In this document: positions 1-10,744 of the stretch, piece after piece
Layout: every line of letters starts with the position of its first letter
How positions within the stretch are numbered: position 1 is the stretch's first letter
DNA from: Siphonodentalium dalli
Taxonomy: Eukaryota; Mollusca; Scaphopoda; Gadilida; Siphonodentaliidae
Direction of reading: 5' to 3'
Length of the DNA: 64,000 bases
Assembly (NCBI GenBank): GCA_032622095.1
Contig: CP136069.1
Span: forward strand, 126,439,450 to 126,503,449
The notes under the pieces: model-generated
The model's database searches: none
What the model saw: only the letters and a program-made list of their open reading frames with translations
Told to the model about the DNA's origin: nothing
Made by a program: the position numbers and the translations under genes

Positions 1-107
1 TGCATATATTGACAAATGTCAGCGATGTCTGAGACTGAGTCGTGTCGAAATAAACGATTTATACTTTAAACCCTTTCAATGCTGAGTGGATGCTCCCACT
101 CCGTTAT

Positions 108-425
108 GTGGAGGGGGGCCTCGGTGGCTCAATCGGTTAGGTGTACAACTCCAAGCCGTTTCGCCTTCCAGCGCTGGCGATAAGGGTTCAAATCCACATG
201 TTTCCATCGCGGACTTTGTAACTCGAAATCGTTATCTGGGAAAGTTGCCAGTTACTTGCCGATGGCCGGTGGTTTGCCGCACATGGTCGACGAGTTTATC
301 AGCCATTGAAATCACTGTTAGATTAGCCGTAAGTGTGCGGATTTCCTCCACCATTAAAACTGGCAATGTCGTGATATGGCCTTAGTGGCTAAAGCGACAT
401 AAAACCCCAAATCAATCAATCAACC
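108..425 (+). mobile_element. tRNA-derived SINE
   Basis: The head looks like a tRNA gene with an internal RNA polymerase III promoter. A box A-like TGGCTCAATCGG lies at about 125-136 and a box B-like GGTTCAAATCC at about 185-195, each roughly one base from consensus. A ~200-bp body follows and ends in GCGACATAAAACCCC and a short AATC repeat (about 408-425), the kind of tail a partner LINE would recognise. It is unlikely to be a working tRNA, because no clean cloverleaf acceptor stem was found and the body and tail are SINE-like. SINEs with this style of tail are common in molluscs, but I cannot name the family. Confidence 0.75.
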
Positions 426-539
426 GTTATGTGGAAGCATGCATTGACCACCGAAGCAACCTAAAAAAAAGGAAGCTCAAATGGCCGCTGTATTCTGACG
501 TCGCACTTAGGACACTACACGTATATGCACATTTTAAGG

Positions 540-1247
540 TCTCTCTATATATAACTGGACTCGAAAACGGCCGAACCGATTTCGATGAAACTTGGTATGT
601 GGGGGTATTTTCGGCCGGGAACTGGCATATGCCTATTAATTTGCCCGTGCGATGTGACATTGACCTTGAAATCGGGTAATTTCAAGGTCAAACGCCCGAA
701 TATCACGGGATTTCGATGAAACTTTGTATGTGGGGGTATTTTCGGCCGGGGAGTGGTATAGGCTCATTAATGTGCCCGTGCGACGTGACATTGACCTTGA
801 AATCGGGTCATTTCAACTTTTCAAGGTCAAACGCCCGAATATCACGGGATTTCGATGAAACTTGGTATGTGGGGGTACTTTCGTATGGGGAGTATCATAA
901 GCATATTAATTTGCCCGTGCGACGTGAGCTTGACCTTGAAATCGGGTCAATTCAAGGTCAAATCGCGAATTTTGATGGGATTTCCACGACATTTGAAACA
1001 TAGGGTTTACTTTTGTCCACTGAGTGTTTTCGACGGGTCAAATTGTGATCCCGACCTGACCTTGACCTTCAAAATGATCAATTCAAGGTCAAATAGGGTA
1101 AAACAGGATGGATTTCGACGGGTACTTTTGTCGGGTACTTTGTCCGGGCAGTGTTTTGGACGGGTCAAATCGTTACCTCAACTGACCTTGACCTTCAAAA
1201 TGGTCAATTCAAGGTCATAGCCCGGACGAAGTCGGGTCACCTTCTAG
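540..1247 (+). mobile_element. Helitron-like unit 1 (family A, TCAAGGTCA-rich)
   Basis: Non-coding unit with a probable 5' TC at 540 and a 3' end in a small hairpin (CCCGGACGAAGTCGGG) followed by CACCTTCTAG at 1247. A 3' hairpin plus CTRR is the hallmark of Helitron and Helentron ends. The body is a set of degenerate subrepeats of roughly 130-150 bp. Each contains TGACCTTGACCTT, a GATTTCGATGAAACTTGG-type stretch and an inverted TTCAAGGTCAA. It abuts the next unit with no spacer. The 5' end is inferred by comparison with the unit at 3053. Confidence 0.65.
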
Positions 1248-1278
<31 letters not shown>

Positions 1279-2341
1279 TTTATAGAATCGAAAACGGCTG
1301 GCTCGATTGAGTTCAAACTTCCCATATAAGGGTAAAAACCCACGAACACCGTGGTTGTCGCGTTTTGGAGAAGCTCTGAGCACACTTTATCCACTCCCAA
1401 ATCACCGCAAAGGCACGGCGTGGGTTAATCAAGTGATTATTTAATGAGCGTTTGTTTTTGACGCATCGCTATAAAGAGCGTCTGTTTACCATTCAACGTT
1501 ATTAGCATCTGCAGAGAGATATACGGGAACATTGAGTGGTTTCCTATGCGGGGAGATTTATTGGATGCCATAGTACTCTTACAACATCATTGTTATAGTA
1601 TGTATGACACTTAGGTCAGGGCTTAGGGGGGTAGTTATAGGAATAATGCTTCTCATAAATCCCGGTTACAAACCAACACTCACAATTTCGTATTTACGCA
1701 AACGTATACGGGAACAAGTGCTTTCCTATTTTTAGAACGCAACACATGATACCAAACAAAATTACGTCGCGTTGGTGTTGGCGTTCACGACGGGATTAAT
1801 TGACTGTCCGCTCTTTGCGAGGATGGGGTTCACGACGGGATTAACTTTGCGGGGACTATTGACCATATCGTAAGGGTGGACAACCTCTGTCAGGGGCTGC
1901 TCAATGGCCACGGGCAGGTTAAAAAAAATCTTACCTCTTCTGGGTCTGGGTGTGTATAGACATGAGCGTGTTGTGTTCCTAAGAACGCGGAGCGTGTTGT
2001 GTTCCTAAGAACGTTGATCGGGTAAGTTTTTCCGCCCTAGGTGAGCTCAAACTTCGTATATAAGTGTAAAAACACACGGGGATCGTCGACGTCGCATTGT
2101 GTGAAACATTCTTATGTCTGTCGTTCCTAGGAACGGGGGAATTTTTCATCGGGTCAGTCTTAACCTTCAAACGGGTACCCACAAATTATATATTGTGACC
2201 CCGACATGACCTTGACCTTGAAAATAATCAACTCAAGGTCAAATCGGGTAAAATATTGAAAACCCCAATATTAACACAAACAAAACATAAAACATTGTCA
2301 TGTTTCTGACCAAGCACGCCAGTGGCGGGCTAACCTGCTAG
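1248..2341 (+). mobile_element. Helitron-like unit 2 (family B, long copy)
   Basis: Begins with (TA)n directly after the CTAG of the previous unit and ends in AACCTGCTAG at 2341, preceded by a CGCC-AGT-GGCG hairpin. It shares with the units at 2342 and 5216 a block around GAGCTCAAACTTCGTATA and GCGTTTTGGAGAAGCTC. It is longer than those copies and carries extra sequence, including the TGACCTTGACCTT subrepeat typical of family A near 2208. That suggests recombination or capture between families. No coding capacity is seen. Confidence 0.6.
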
Positions 2342-3052
2342 TCTACTATATAATTTGAGAACTACGTATATATGTGTGTATATGTGTATATGTGTACTTC
2401 ATGGAATCCAAAACGCGTGTTCAGATTGAGCTCAAACTTCGTATATAAGTGTAAAATCCCACCGACACGGCCGTGGTCGCGTTTTGGAGAAGCTCAGAGC
2501 ACCGTTTCTCCAATCCCAAATCACTTCAATCGGCACTTCGGGGTTAATAGCGTTAATATATAAAGAGCGTTCGTTTTCCGCAGTGTCTATATAAAGAGCG
2601 TCGTTTTCGCTATCTACTTATCTGTATGACGGGAGTCTGTAGCCTGTCGCTCGAAATATTATGCAGGGACATTTCACGACGGGAAGCGTTTGTTTTCAAT
2701 TCAATGCAATGTTATCGCTCGAGCGTTGTCTGTCGTTCCTAGGAAGGGGGGATTTCTACGGGTAAATTTTTCCGCCAGAAACAAAAAATTTAATTAAAAC
2801 AATTTAAAATAAAAAAAAACATTTAAAAATAAAAAATCAATTCAGAAAAAAAAAAATATTCAATTTAAAAAACATTAAATTCATATTAAAAAATAAAAAA
2901 CAAAAATAAATAAAAACAAAATAATTTAAAAAATGTCATGTTTCTGACGAAATTTGGTACAAATGCAGCACAAGTGTCTCGGAACCTGTTGCAATTGCTT
3001 TTTCGAACAAAGCCATGGGACGAATGCCGCCAGTGGCGGGCTAACCTGCTAG
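2342..3052 (+). mobile_element. Helitron-like unit 3 (family B)
   Basis: Starts TCTACTATATAATTTGAG immediately after CTAG and ends with a CCGCC-AGT-GGCGG hairpin followed by CTAACCTGCTAG at 3052. The order inside is a TGTGTATA microsatellite, the GAGCTCAAACTTCGTATA block, AAAGAGCGT repeats, a poly(A)-rich tract (about 2765-2932) and a tail containing CATGTTTCTGACGAAATTTGG. It is nearly the same as unit 7 at 5216. Confidence 0.72.
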
Positions 3053-3089
3053 TCTTCTCTTCTTCTATCTATTATATATTTTTGGAAGA

Positions 3090-3122
<33 letters not shown>

Positions 3123-3686
3123 CTGTAATCGATGGACTCGAAAATGGCACAGCCGATTTCGATTAAACTTGGTATGTGGGGGTATTTTCGGCCGGGGACG
3201 AACATAGGCATATTAATTTGTCCGTGCGACGTCACCTTGACCTTGAAATCGGGTCATTTCAAGGTCAAACGCCCGAATATCACGGGATTTCGATGAAACT
3301 CGGTATGTGGGGGTACTTTCTTATGGCGAGTCTCATAAGCATATTCATTTGCCCGTGCGACGTGACCTTGACCTTGAAATCGGGTAACTTCAAGGTCAAA
3401 TCGCCAATTTTGATGGGATTTCGACGAAATTTGATACGTGGGGTTACTTTTGTTCACCGATTGTTTTGGACGGGTCCAATCATGACCCCGACCAGACCTT
3501 GACCTTCGAAATGATCAATTCAAGGTCAAATCGGGTAAAACCGGATGGATTTCGACGGGCACGTTTGTCGGGTACTTTTGTCCGGGCAGTGTTTTTTGAC
3601 TGGTCAAATCGTGACCCCACTTGACCTTGACCTTCAAAATGGACAATTCAAGGTCAAAGCCCGGACGAAGTCGGGTCACCTTCTAG
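3053..3686 (+). mobile_element. Helitron-like unit 4 (family A)
   Basis: Starts TCTTCTCTTCTATC, carries a (GT)n run at about 3091-3120, then GATTTCG-type subrepeats with paired TGACCTTGACCTT and TTCAAGGTCAA. It ends in the CCCGGACGAAGTCGGG hairpin and CTTCTAG at 3686. The same ending closes unit 1, so units 1 and 4 are one family separated by two family-B copies. Confidence 0.7.
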
Positions 3687-4491
3687 TACTATATATTTTG
3701 AGAACTCCGTGTATTCGAGAGATAGCCCACACCCTCCGGACCTCAATGATATGATCGTGAATGAGTATTGATATACCCCACTAAACTTTGACAAACACCA
3801 GTAATGGTGTGTAGATCATTTACATATCTCTCTTATATATTTATGTTTGTGTGTGTGTGTGTGTGGGGGGGGTACTTCATACAAATCTACGATTCTCGAC
3901 CGATCGGGACGAAACTTGGTACGTGTGTGTAGTTTGACCAGGCGGTGGTCGTTATCGTATTGGCGAGCCTGTGCGACGCCCGTGCAACGCATGCGCAGAC
4001 GAGATCTCGGAAACGGGTGGAGCTATCGACTTGAAATTTGCTATGTGAATGTATCTTGCGCCGGGTACAAATTTTATCGGGTCGCCGAGCCCGTGCGATG
4101 CCCGTGCAGCGCATGCGCAGACGAGATCTCGAAAAACGGGTGGAGCTATCGACTTGAAATTTGCTATGTGAATGTATGTTGCGCCGGGTACAAATTTTAT
4201 CGGGTCGCCGAGCCCGTGCGACGCCCGTGAAGCGCATGCGCAGACGAGATCTCGGAAACGGGTGGAGCTATCGACTTGAAATTTGGCATGTGAATGTATC
4301 TTGCGCCGGGTACAAATTTTATCGGGTCGCCGAGCCCGTGCAACGCCAGCTTCGCGCATGCGCAGACCAGATCTCGGAAACTGGTGGAGCTACCGGGTAC
4401 AAATTTTTCTTATTGAAACGCGTGGAGCTAAAAATATATAAAACAAATGTCATGTTTCGGACAAGCCGCCGGTGGCGGGCTAACCTGCTAG
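3687..4491 (+). mobile_element. Helitron-like unit 5 (family C, four 122-bp repeats)
   Basis: Begins TACTATATATTTTGAG after CTAG and ends in a CGCC-GGT-GGCG hairpin plus CTAACCTGCTAG at 4491. After a (GT)n microsatellite it contains four tandem repeats of about 122 bp. The shared GCATGCGC motif occurs at about 3989, 4111, 4234 and 4356. The last copy diverges on its 3' side. The repeats are GC- and CpG-rich compared with the surrounding sequence. Open frames across them are a by-product of the repeats and are not counted as genes. Confidence 0.7.
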
Positions 4492-5215
4492 TCTATACTA
4501 TATATTTTGAGAACTCCGTGTATTCGAGAGATAGCCTACACCCTCCGGACCTCAATGATATGATCGTGAATGAGTATTGATATACCTCACTAAACTTTGA
4601 CAAACACCAGTAATGGTGTGTAGATCATTTACATATCTCTCCTATATATTTTGATACAATCTATCTAATTTACATATCTCTCTTATATATTTATGTTTGT
4701 GTGTGTGTGGGTACTTCATACAAATCTACGATTCTCGACCGATCGGGACGAAACTTGGTACGTGTGTGTAGTTTGACCAGGCGGTGGTCGTTGTCGTAAT
4801 GGCGAGCCCGTGCGATGCCCGTGCAGCGCATGCGCAGACGAGATCTCGGAAACGGGTGGAGCTATCGACTTGACATTTGCTATGTGAATGTATCTTGCGC
4901 CGGGTACAAATTTTATCGGGTCGCCGAGCCCGTGCGACGCCCGTGCAGCGCATGCGCAGACGAGATCTCGGAAACGGGTGGAGCTATCGACTTGAAATTT
5001 GCTATGTGAATGTATCTTGCGCCGGGTACAAATTTTATCGGGTCGCCGAGCCCGTGCGACGCCAGCTTCGCGCATGCGCATACAAGATCTCGGAAACGGG
5101 TGGAGCTACCGGGTACAAATTTTTCTTATTGAAACGCGTGGAGCTAAAATTTAAAAAAAAATATATAAAAATGTCATGTTTCGGACAAGCCGCCGGTGGC
5201 GGGCTAACCTGCTAG
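4492..5215 (+). mobile_element. Helitron-like unit 6 (family C, three 122-bp repeats)
   Basis: A second family-C unit, starting TCTATACTATATATTTTG and ending in the same CGCC-GGT-GGCG hairpin plus CTGCTAG at 5215. It has three 122-bp repeats (GCATGCGC at about 4828, 4950 and 5072) against four in unit 5, so repeat number varies by whole copies. Its 5' part contains a short extra duplication of the ACATATCTCTCTTATATATT stretch. Confidence 0.7.
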
Positions 5216-5945
5216 TCTACTATATAATTTGAGACTTCCGTATATATATATGTGTGTGTATATATGTATGTGGGTACTTCATGGAATCCAAAACGCGTGT
5301 TCAGATTGAGCTCAAATTTCGTATATAAGTGTAAAATCCCACGGACACCGTCGTGTTCGCGTTTTGGAGAAGCTCAGAGCACCTCTTCTCCCGTCCCAAT
5401 CATCAAAATCACCGCAATCGGCACTTCGGGGTTAATATCGTTGATATATAAAGAGCGTTCGTTTTCCGCAGTGTCTATATAAAGAGCGTCGTTTTCGCTA
5501 TATATTTATCTGTATGACGGGAGTCTGTAGCCTGTCGCTCGAAATTTCACGACGGGAAGCGTTTGTTTTCAATTCAATGCAATGTTATCGCTCGAAATAT
5601 TATGCAGAGAGATTTCAATTCAATGCAATGTTATCGTAGAGAGATTTCACGAAACAAAGAATGCGTTGTCTGTCGTTCCTAGGAAGGGGGGGTTTCTACG
5701 GGTAAATTTTTCCGCCAGAAACAAAAAATTTAATTAAAACAATTTAAAATAAGAAAAAAATTTAAAATAAAAAAATCAATTCAGAAAAAAAATATATTAA
5801 ATTTAAAAAACATTAAATTAAAAAAATGTCATGTTTCTGACGAAATTTGGTACAAATGCAGCACAAGTGTCTCGAAACCTGTTGCAATTGCTTTTTCGAA
5901 CAAAGCCATGGGACGAATGCCGCCAGTGGCGGGCTAACCTGCTAG
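5216..5945 (+). mobile_element. Helitron-like unit 7 (family B)
   Basis: Near copy of unit 3: same TCTACTATATAATTTGAG start, GAGCTCAAATTTCGTATA block, AAAGAGCGT repeats, poly(A)-rich tract (about 5705-5825) and CGCC-AGT-GGCG hairpin with CTGCTAG at 5945. It differs by small duplications around 5570-5650. It is the last unit of the array. TA-rich DNA follows. Confidence 0.72.
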
Positions 5946-5995
5946 TATATATATATAGTAGAAATGAATAATCCATGGTCTGAACAGATTGTTTA

Positions 5996-6033
<38 letters not shown>

Positions 6034-6260
6034 ACCGGCAGTTGGGTACTACCGGCAGTTGGGGTACCACCACTGTATATATATGAAGGAGTGTGTGCTT
6101 TCGTATTATTTCTGTATTACATGTTGCTTGGGGTCTAGTAAACATGATACACTCATGTCAGGGTCATCATCCTCAAACCATTCCAAAGAGAGGCTCCTTT
6201 AGAAATCGGTACCCCAACTGCCAAAAATATATATATATACAGCCGGTACCCCAACTGACC
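5946..6260. repeat. (TA)n tracts and GGTACC/CAACTGCC repeats
   Basis: Long (TA)n runs (about 5989-6030 and 6222-6239) alternate with short segments containing GGCAGTTGGGGTACC or its complement GGTACCCCAACTGCC (about 6040-6068, 6205-6225, 6241-6257). The same motif recurs at about 7729-7744. Opposite orientations on the two sides suggest small inverted-repeat elements. No gene is seen. Confidence 0.5.
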
Positions 6261-8260
6261 AATATGTAGTATTTGTATACATATATATATATATATATTC
6301 ATGATTAACTAATGGATGTGGGGTAATTGCGAAACTATCTAAATAGTGGAGATAGCACACGCTGATAAATTTAGTAGAATGGCGCAACCTGTTTCCAATC
6401 GAAAATGGTGTATATAAATTAAGTTGGTGGGCATGAATGGCAAAAATGGTCAAATTTGAGAAAATAGGCTAATAATGGGTGACAAATTTACACGCTCACC
6501 ATATCGGAGAGCTCAAGCCCGCGTTATTCAGTAACCACCACAAATAAATGCGTAATTTAACGCTAAATGGTGGAACTTGTTGGCTATATATGTGTTTTTT
6601 TCCAGAATTACTAACAAATTGGACCCAAAATACAACTGAAAACAGTCATTTACGGATTATAACAGCTGGTTGCCATGAATACAGAGACCACCCCATACAT
6701 CCGGATATGATCGTAGCGGAAGACATGCTCGTAGCGGAATAACGACAATGCCCGCGATTTGCACACCGTTCACGGTTAGACAAATGTTGCACCGAAACCA
6801 ACACATACCAGTGGTTGACGGTGGTGGTATTATTTGTGGCTATAATTTACCCAACTGTACATCAAACTTCTTTAAACATGGACGCAGTTTAATCCTATTT
6901 TACCGGGAAGTTAGGCCAAAAATTGTGGCAAAATTTGCATTTCTTACATAAAATTACGATTTCTGTGGTAACAGCCCAGACAATCTAGTCTTTGCATACA
7001 TTGCTATTTCCGCGGATATTCCCTTAATATAATAGACAACATTTCCAGTCATGTATCTACATTTTCCATAGTAAAAAATAACCATATATGCAGGTCATGG
7101 CAAGAAAATATGGCATGTCTATAATTCTATAGCAGTGGTATGAAATGTCTATAGCACCAGCTATAGACATACCCCAAAATCGAGTGAGTGCCCCAATGGA
7201 AACTAATTTTTCGGGCACTAATATGATTGACATCGCAAACATGTCCAGTTCATGTTGAAGCTAAGATATCATACTTTGAGAGACTGTATGTTATATAATA
7301 TGTCAATGCAAAGATTCATTAAAATTTGATAAAACATATATCGAGTAAGTATTTCAGGTCATAATTTTCGTATAAAACCCGATTATCGAACAGTAATATG
7401 CAAATTGCGGAAACCACAACCGCTCATTTCTGTAGACCGATTGTCGCTGTTAACGTTAACAAAAATCAAGGTAAAATAAACCGTGTTTTTATTAAATAAC
7501 TTACGACAACTAAAGACGATGTGCAAATCGCGGGCCATGTGGTTATTCCGCTACGAGCATGTCTTCCACTATATACGAGCATATCCGGATGCATGGGGTG
7601 GAGACCCACCTTGCCATCCCCAACTCGTAATAGGAACGATCTTGACCAAGATCATGTCCCATATGCAAAAGAGATGTTACGTTACACCAGCGATATAGAT
7701 TTACAGGATATATACTTGTTGAGAAAACGGTACCCCAACTGCCGCTTAGATATATATATATAAAGTTATTATAAAGGTCCATGTGTAGATATATATATAT
7801 AGAATATAGGGCTGTTTCATCACCATAACAAGCGTTTTATAAAAAGTAATTTATTTAGGCGTATATATATATTAAAGATTAATATCCATCCCTTAACTAA
7901 CACTATTTCTGATTGGGCAAAAGCCGCCACGTGATATTCCGGGAAAAAGTCATATTGGACTCCCGAATGTCATATTGGACTCCCAAGTGTGCAATATGAC
8001 TTTTTTTGTCGGGACTTTGTGACGCCACGAATTAACTTTTGCGAAATGAATCGGTGAAATTGTGATACGGGCGCAACACTGGTGGATTTAGCAGACGTTT
8101 CACTTCCGCATTGATTTTTTTTCCGTGTTTACTGTTCCAAATTATGCTTTCTGATGATCAGATACAGGCTTTTATAGAGAATTAAGTGCCGACAAATACC
8201 AAAAATAACCACAAAAGTTTTATTCCCAAATCTTGGATAAACATACAGATGGATAATAAA
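6261..8260. other. Non-coding stretch with a distant inverted repeat
   Basis: No supported gene. A segment at about 6688-6775 reappears inverted at about 7519-7605, including CATCCGGATATG, GAAGACATGCTCGTAGCGGAATAA and CCGCGATTTGCACA. The ~740 bp between the arms is otherwise unremarkable. At 7945-8005 the motif GTCATATTGGACTCC occurs twice directly and once inverted. Short open frames here are not conserved on any evidence I can see. Confidence 0.4.
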
Positions 8261-8415
8261 AAGGTCATTATACAATGTTGTGTACAGTATGAGTTTTTAT
8301 TGTACTCGTCTAGGTTGTGGTGAAAAGTCATATTGGACTCCAATATGACTTTTCTCCACAACCTGGACGAGTATAAGAAAAACACATACTGTACACAACA
8401 TTGTATAATAACTTT
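8261..8415. repeat. Fold-back palindrome
   Basis: Two arms of about 75 bp read as near-perfect reverse complements, from AAGGTCATTATACAATG on the left to its complement near 8400-8415. The centre is itself a palindrome (GTCATATTGGACTCCAATATGAC region, about 8327-8351). This is the shape of a fold-back or MITE-like element. I could not define a target-site duplication. Confidence 0.7.
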
Positions 8416-10427
8416 ATGGTATAAGATATGACTGTTCGCGATTTTCTCCCAGACCCCTGGACGGATGTCAAAAAAAAATGGTGCGATTCCTCGGGGCAGC
8501 CAGGCGGATTTTTTTTAATCGCGTTATGTTCATTTTTTAATTTAAATTTATTTTTAATAATAAATCTAGCAAGAAGTTCAATCTGGAAAAATAAAATTAA
8601 AAAATAAAATTAAAAATTAAAAAACTTAATTAATATGTTTTTAAAATAGAAATGTTTAAAAGATCAAAATGTGCACGAAGGGCACAAAGAAGCCTGTTCC
8701 AACTAGGTGTAGCATTACTAGCATAATGGCAAGCGCTGATAAACAAATCAGTTGGATACATCTGGAAAATTCCAAACTTTTCTAGAAATTTCTGCCTGCT
8801 TCAATGAGTTGGAAATTTGAAGGTGAACATGCACCGCCTACCGGAGATTCTCCAGCCACGCCCCTGCCAGCTAACATTGTAGAAGAAATATTGAAAATTA
8901 ATTGTCGTAAAACCTATTATTCCGCCCATATGTCATGCACATGCAGCCACGACACAGGGTCTAGCTGCCGCATGCATGCAGACAGCGTAAATTAATTTCG
9001 ACAACGTCGTTACACGGAATTAACTATTTACTATGTTTTCCCCTCCCCTTCGGTAATGTGGAAACGTGTTCGTAAATCTTAATTAACTAACTCAATTGAC
9101 GCCACGCGAAATCATATGCGTCTTCGACGTGGTATATATTGCACTGATGGAATAATAATTTTCCCAAAATTAATTTGTTCTGCTATCCTCGGGCTAGTAT
9201 ACCATGGCATCTAATTGGCAATTCCACACAAAGGTGCATCTCACACTTAACCCCGATAGGATCATATTGATAATATAAGAATTGAGATTTACAGAGAGAA
9301 ACGATAAGTATGGGTTATAACCCGCTTGGGTATTTGTACAAGAAATATAGACCCATGTGATCACTTGTATCGGCATTATTTATTAGCGTTGATAAACCAT
9401 TTTGTCTCCGAATTTGAAAACGTTTGTATATTGACGACATATTTCTGGATAAAACAGATTTTCCCTGTGATAATAAACTGTTTCGGATGTTAAGATTTTC
9501 TTTCTTCTTGTTGTCATAATGGAATTATCATTCAGAACCCTGGAGGCAATGTTCCGGTAGTATTTGGGCTCCGAAGGTAAACTACATGTATTTCACATTG
9601 CATGAAGTTTGTGTGATGAAATATTAACGGCATTCATGACAAACGACGACCACACTGTTATATATTGCATGGATTTCCGCTTACGTACATGTATATGTGA
9701 ACAGTGTGTGGAATATTCTCAATGCTATCATTCCAAAGATTACTGCGTGATTATTGTGCATTATACATTCCAAACAGATATGGATTTTGTTCAGTTTACT
9801 TCCTATCACCCCGCTCTTCCCAACAAACCAAAAAATATTCAGTCGAAATTGTTGTGCCCTCGCCCATGCAGCCCACCCCATATGACCGCTACTAATGTTA
9901 TGATTCGTGTGTTTACTTCCCAAGTGACTGGTGCAATCATTATCATGGCGTATTGTTAGAAGTTCATTCCTTCCTCTCCGATCTCCTTCATCTTACTATC
10001 CAATTAATGTCAATTTCTGTGTGAGTTTTAACTCAAGTCTATATTTTGGCCCCGTCGAAATACAGATTCATACAAGAAATATTGTCATGAATTGGAGCAA
10101 ATTGATTGGCCGAGGGATGTGAAGCGGTTTATAATGGATAATATAACAATATGAACTTTTATATTTAAGGGACCCAAACCTCTCGCAGTGGGTGAATGTG
10201 CAAAATATATAACAGACTGTAAGACATATATGAAGAACATGGAGAAATAGATAAACTGTGTTGTAATATGCCATAATAATTAGATAGTCACGTTAAGCTA
10301 TTGAACTGGCCAATATGTGCCAAAACCGATATAGCTATGTACATCATTGTATAGTAAATAATGAACAATGGGCGGATACCTGTTTTAATTAAAAATTATT
10401 AAATTCTTCACGTCAGATATATAGAGG
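8416..10427. other. No gene recognised
   Basis: About 2 kb with only short, unrelated open frames on both strands (longest 116 codons, about 9609-9959). There is an AT-rich block at about 8520-8650. I see no domain motif, splice pattern or terminal repeat here. Confidence 0.4.
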
Positions 10428-10571
10428 ATCTCACATGAGTTTCTAGTTTATACGGAATTTATCAACCGAGTTCACTAAATTCGATTTGAGCCGAGGTTTA
10501 CGAGGGTTAAATAGAATTTAGAGGACGAGGTTGATAAATTACGTATAAAATAGAACGAATGTGAGATACCT
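10428..10571. repeat. Imperfect fold-back repeat
   Basis: The arms GGATCTCACATGAG...CTAAATTC and their diverged reverse complement (ending GAATGTGAGATACC) flank a ~30-bp centre. The arm contains ATTTATCAACC, matched on the other side by GGTTGATAAAT. It is older or more diverged than the other palindromes in the window. Confidence 0.55.
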
Positions 10572-10744
10572 TTTATCACATGATCAAATAAACCCGAAGC
10601 AACGCGCAATATTCATCGAAAACAACAATCATAAACTACAGCGATCGCAAGTTATTTGAAGAACGCCGTGACGTCATCGCACGCGCTGATATTAAATGTG
10701 TCTATTACCGATAATTATGAAACTGCTTTTATGGCCAAATTATG

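Noticed and set aside
100-215. Functional tRNA gene
   Set aside because: Box A and box B are present, but the acceptor and anticodon stems do not pair well and the sequence continues into a SINE body with an AATC tail.
3960-5100. CRISPR-like array
   Set aside because: The 122-bp units are contiguous tandem repeats without unique spacers, in an animal genome.
3847-5215. Long overlapping open frames on both strands across 3.85-5.2 kb
   Set aside because: They follow the 122-bp tandem repeats (122 is not a multiple of 3, but no copy has stops in several frames). They repeat the same peptide and lack any start or splice context.
9609-9959. 116-codon open frame as a gene
   Set aside because: No domain, no neighbouring exon signals, overlapping frames of similar length on both strands.
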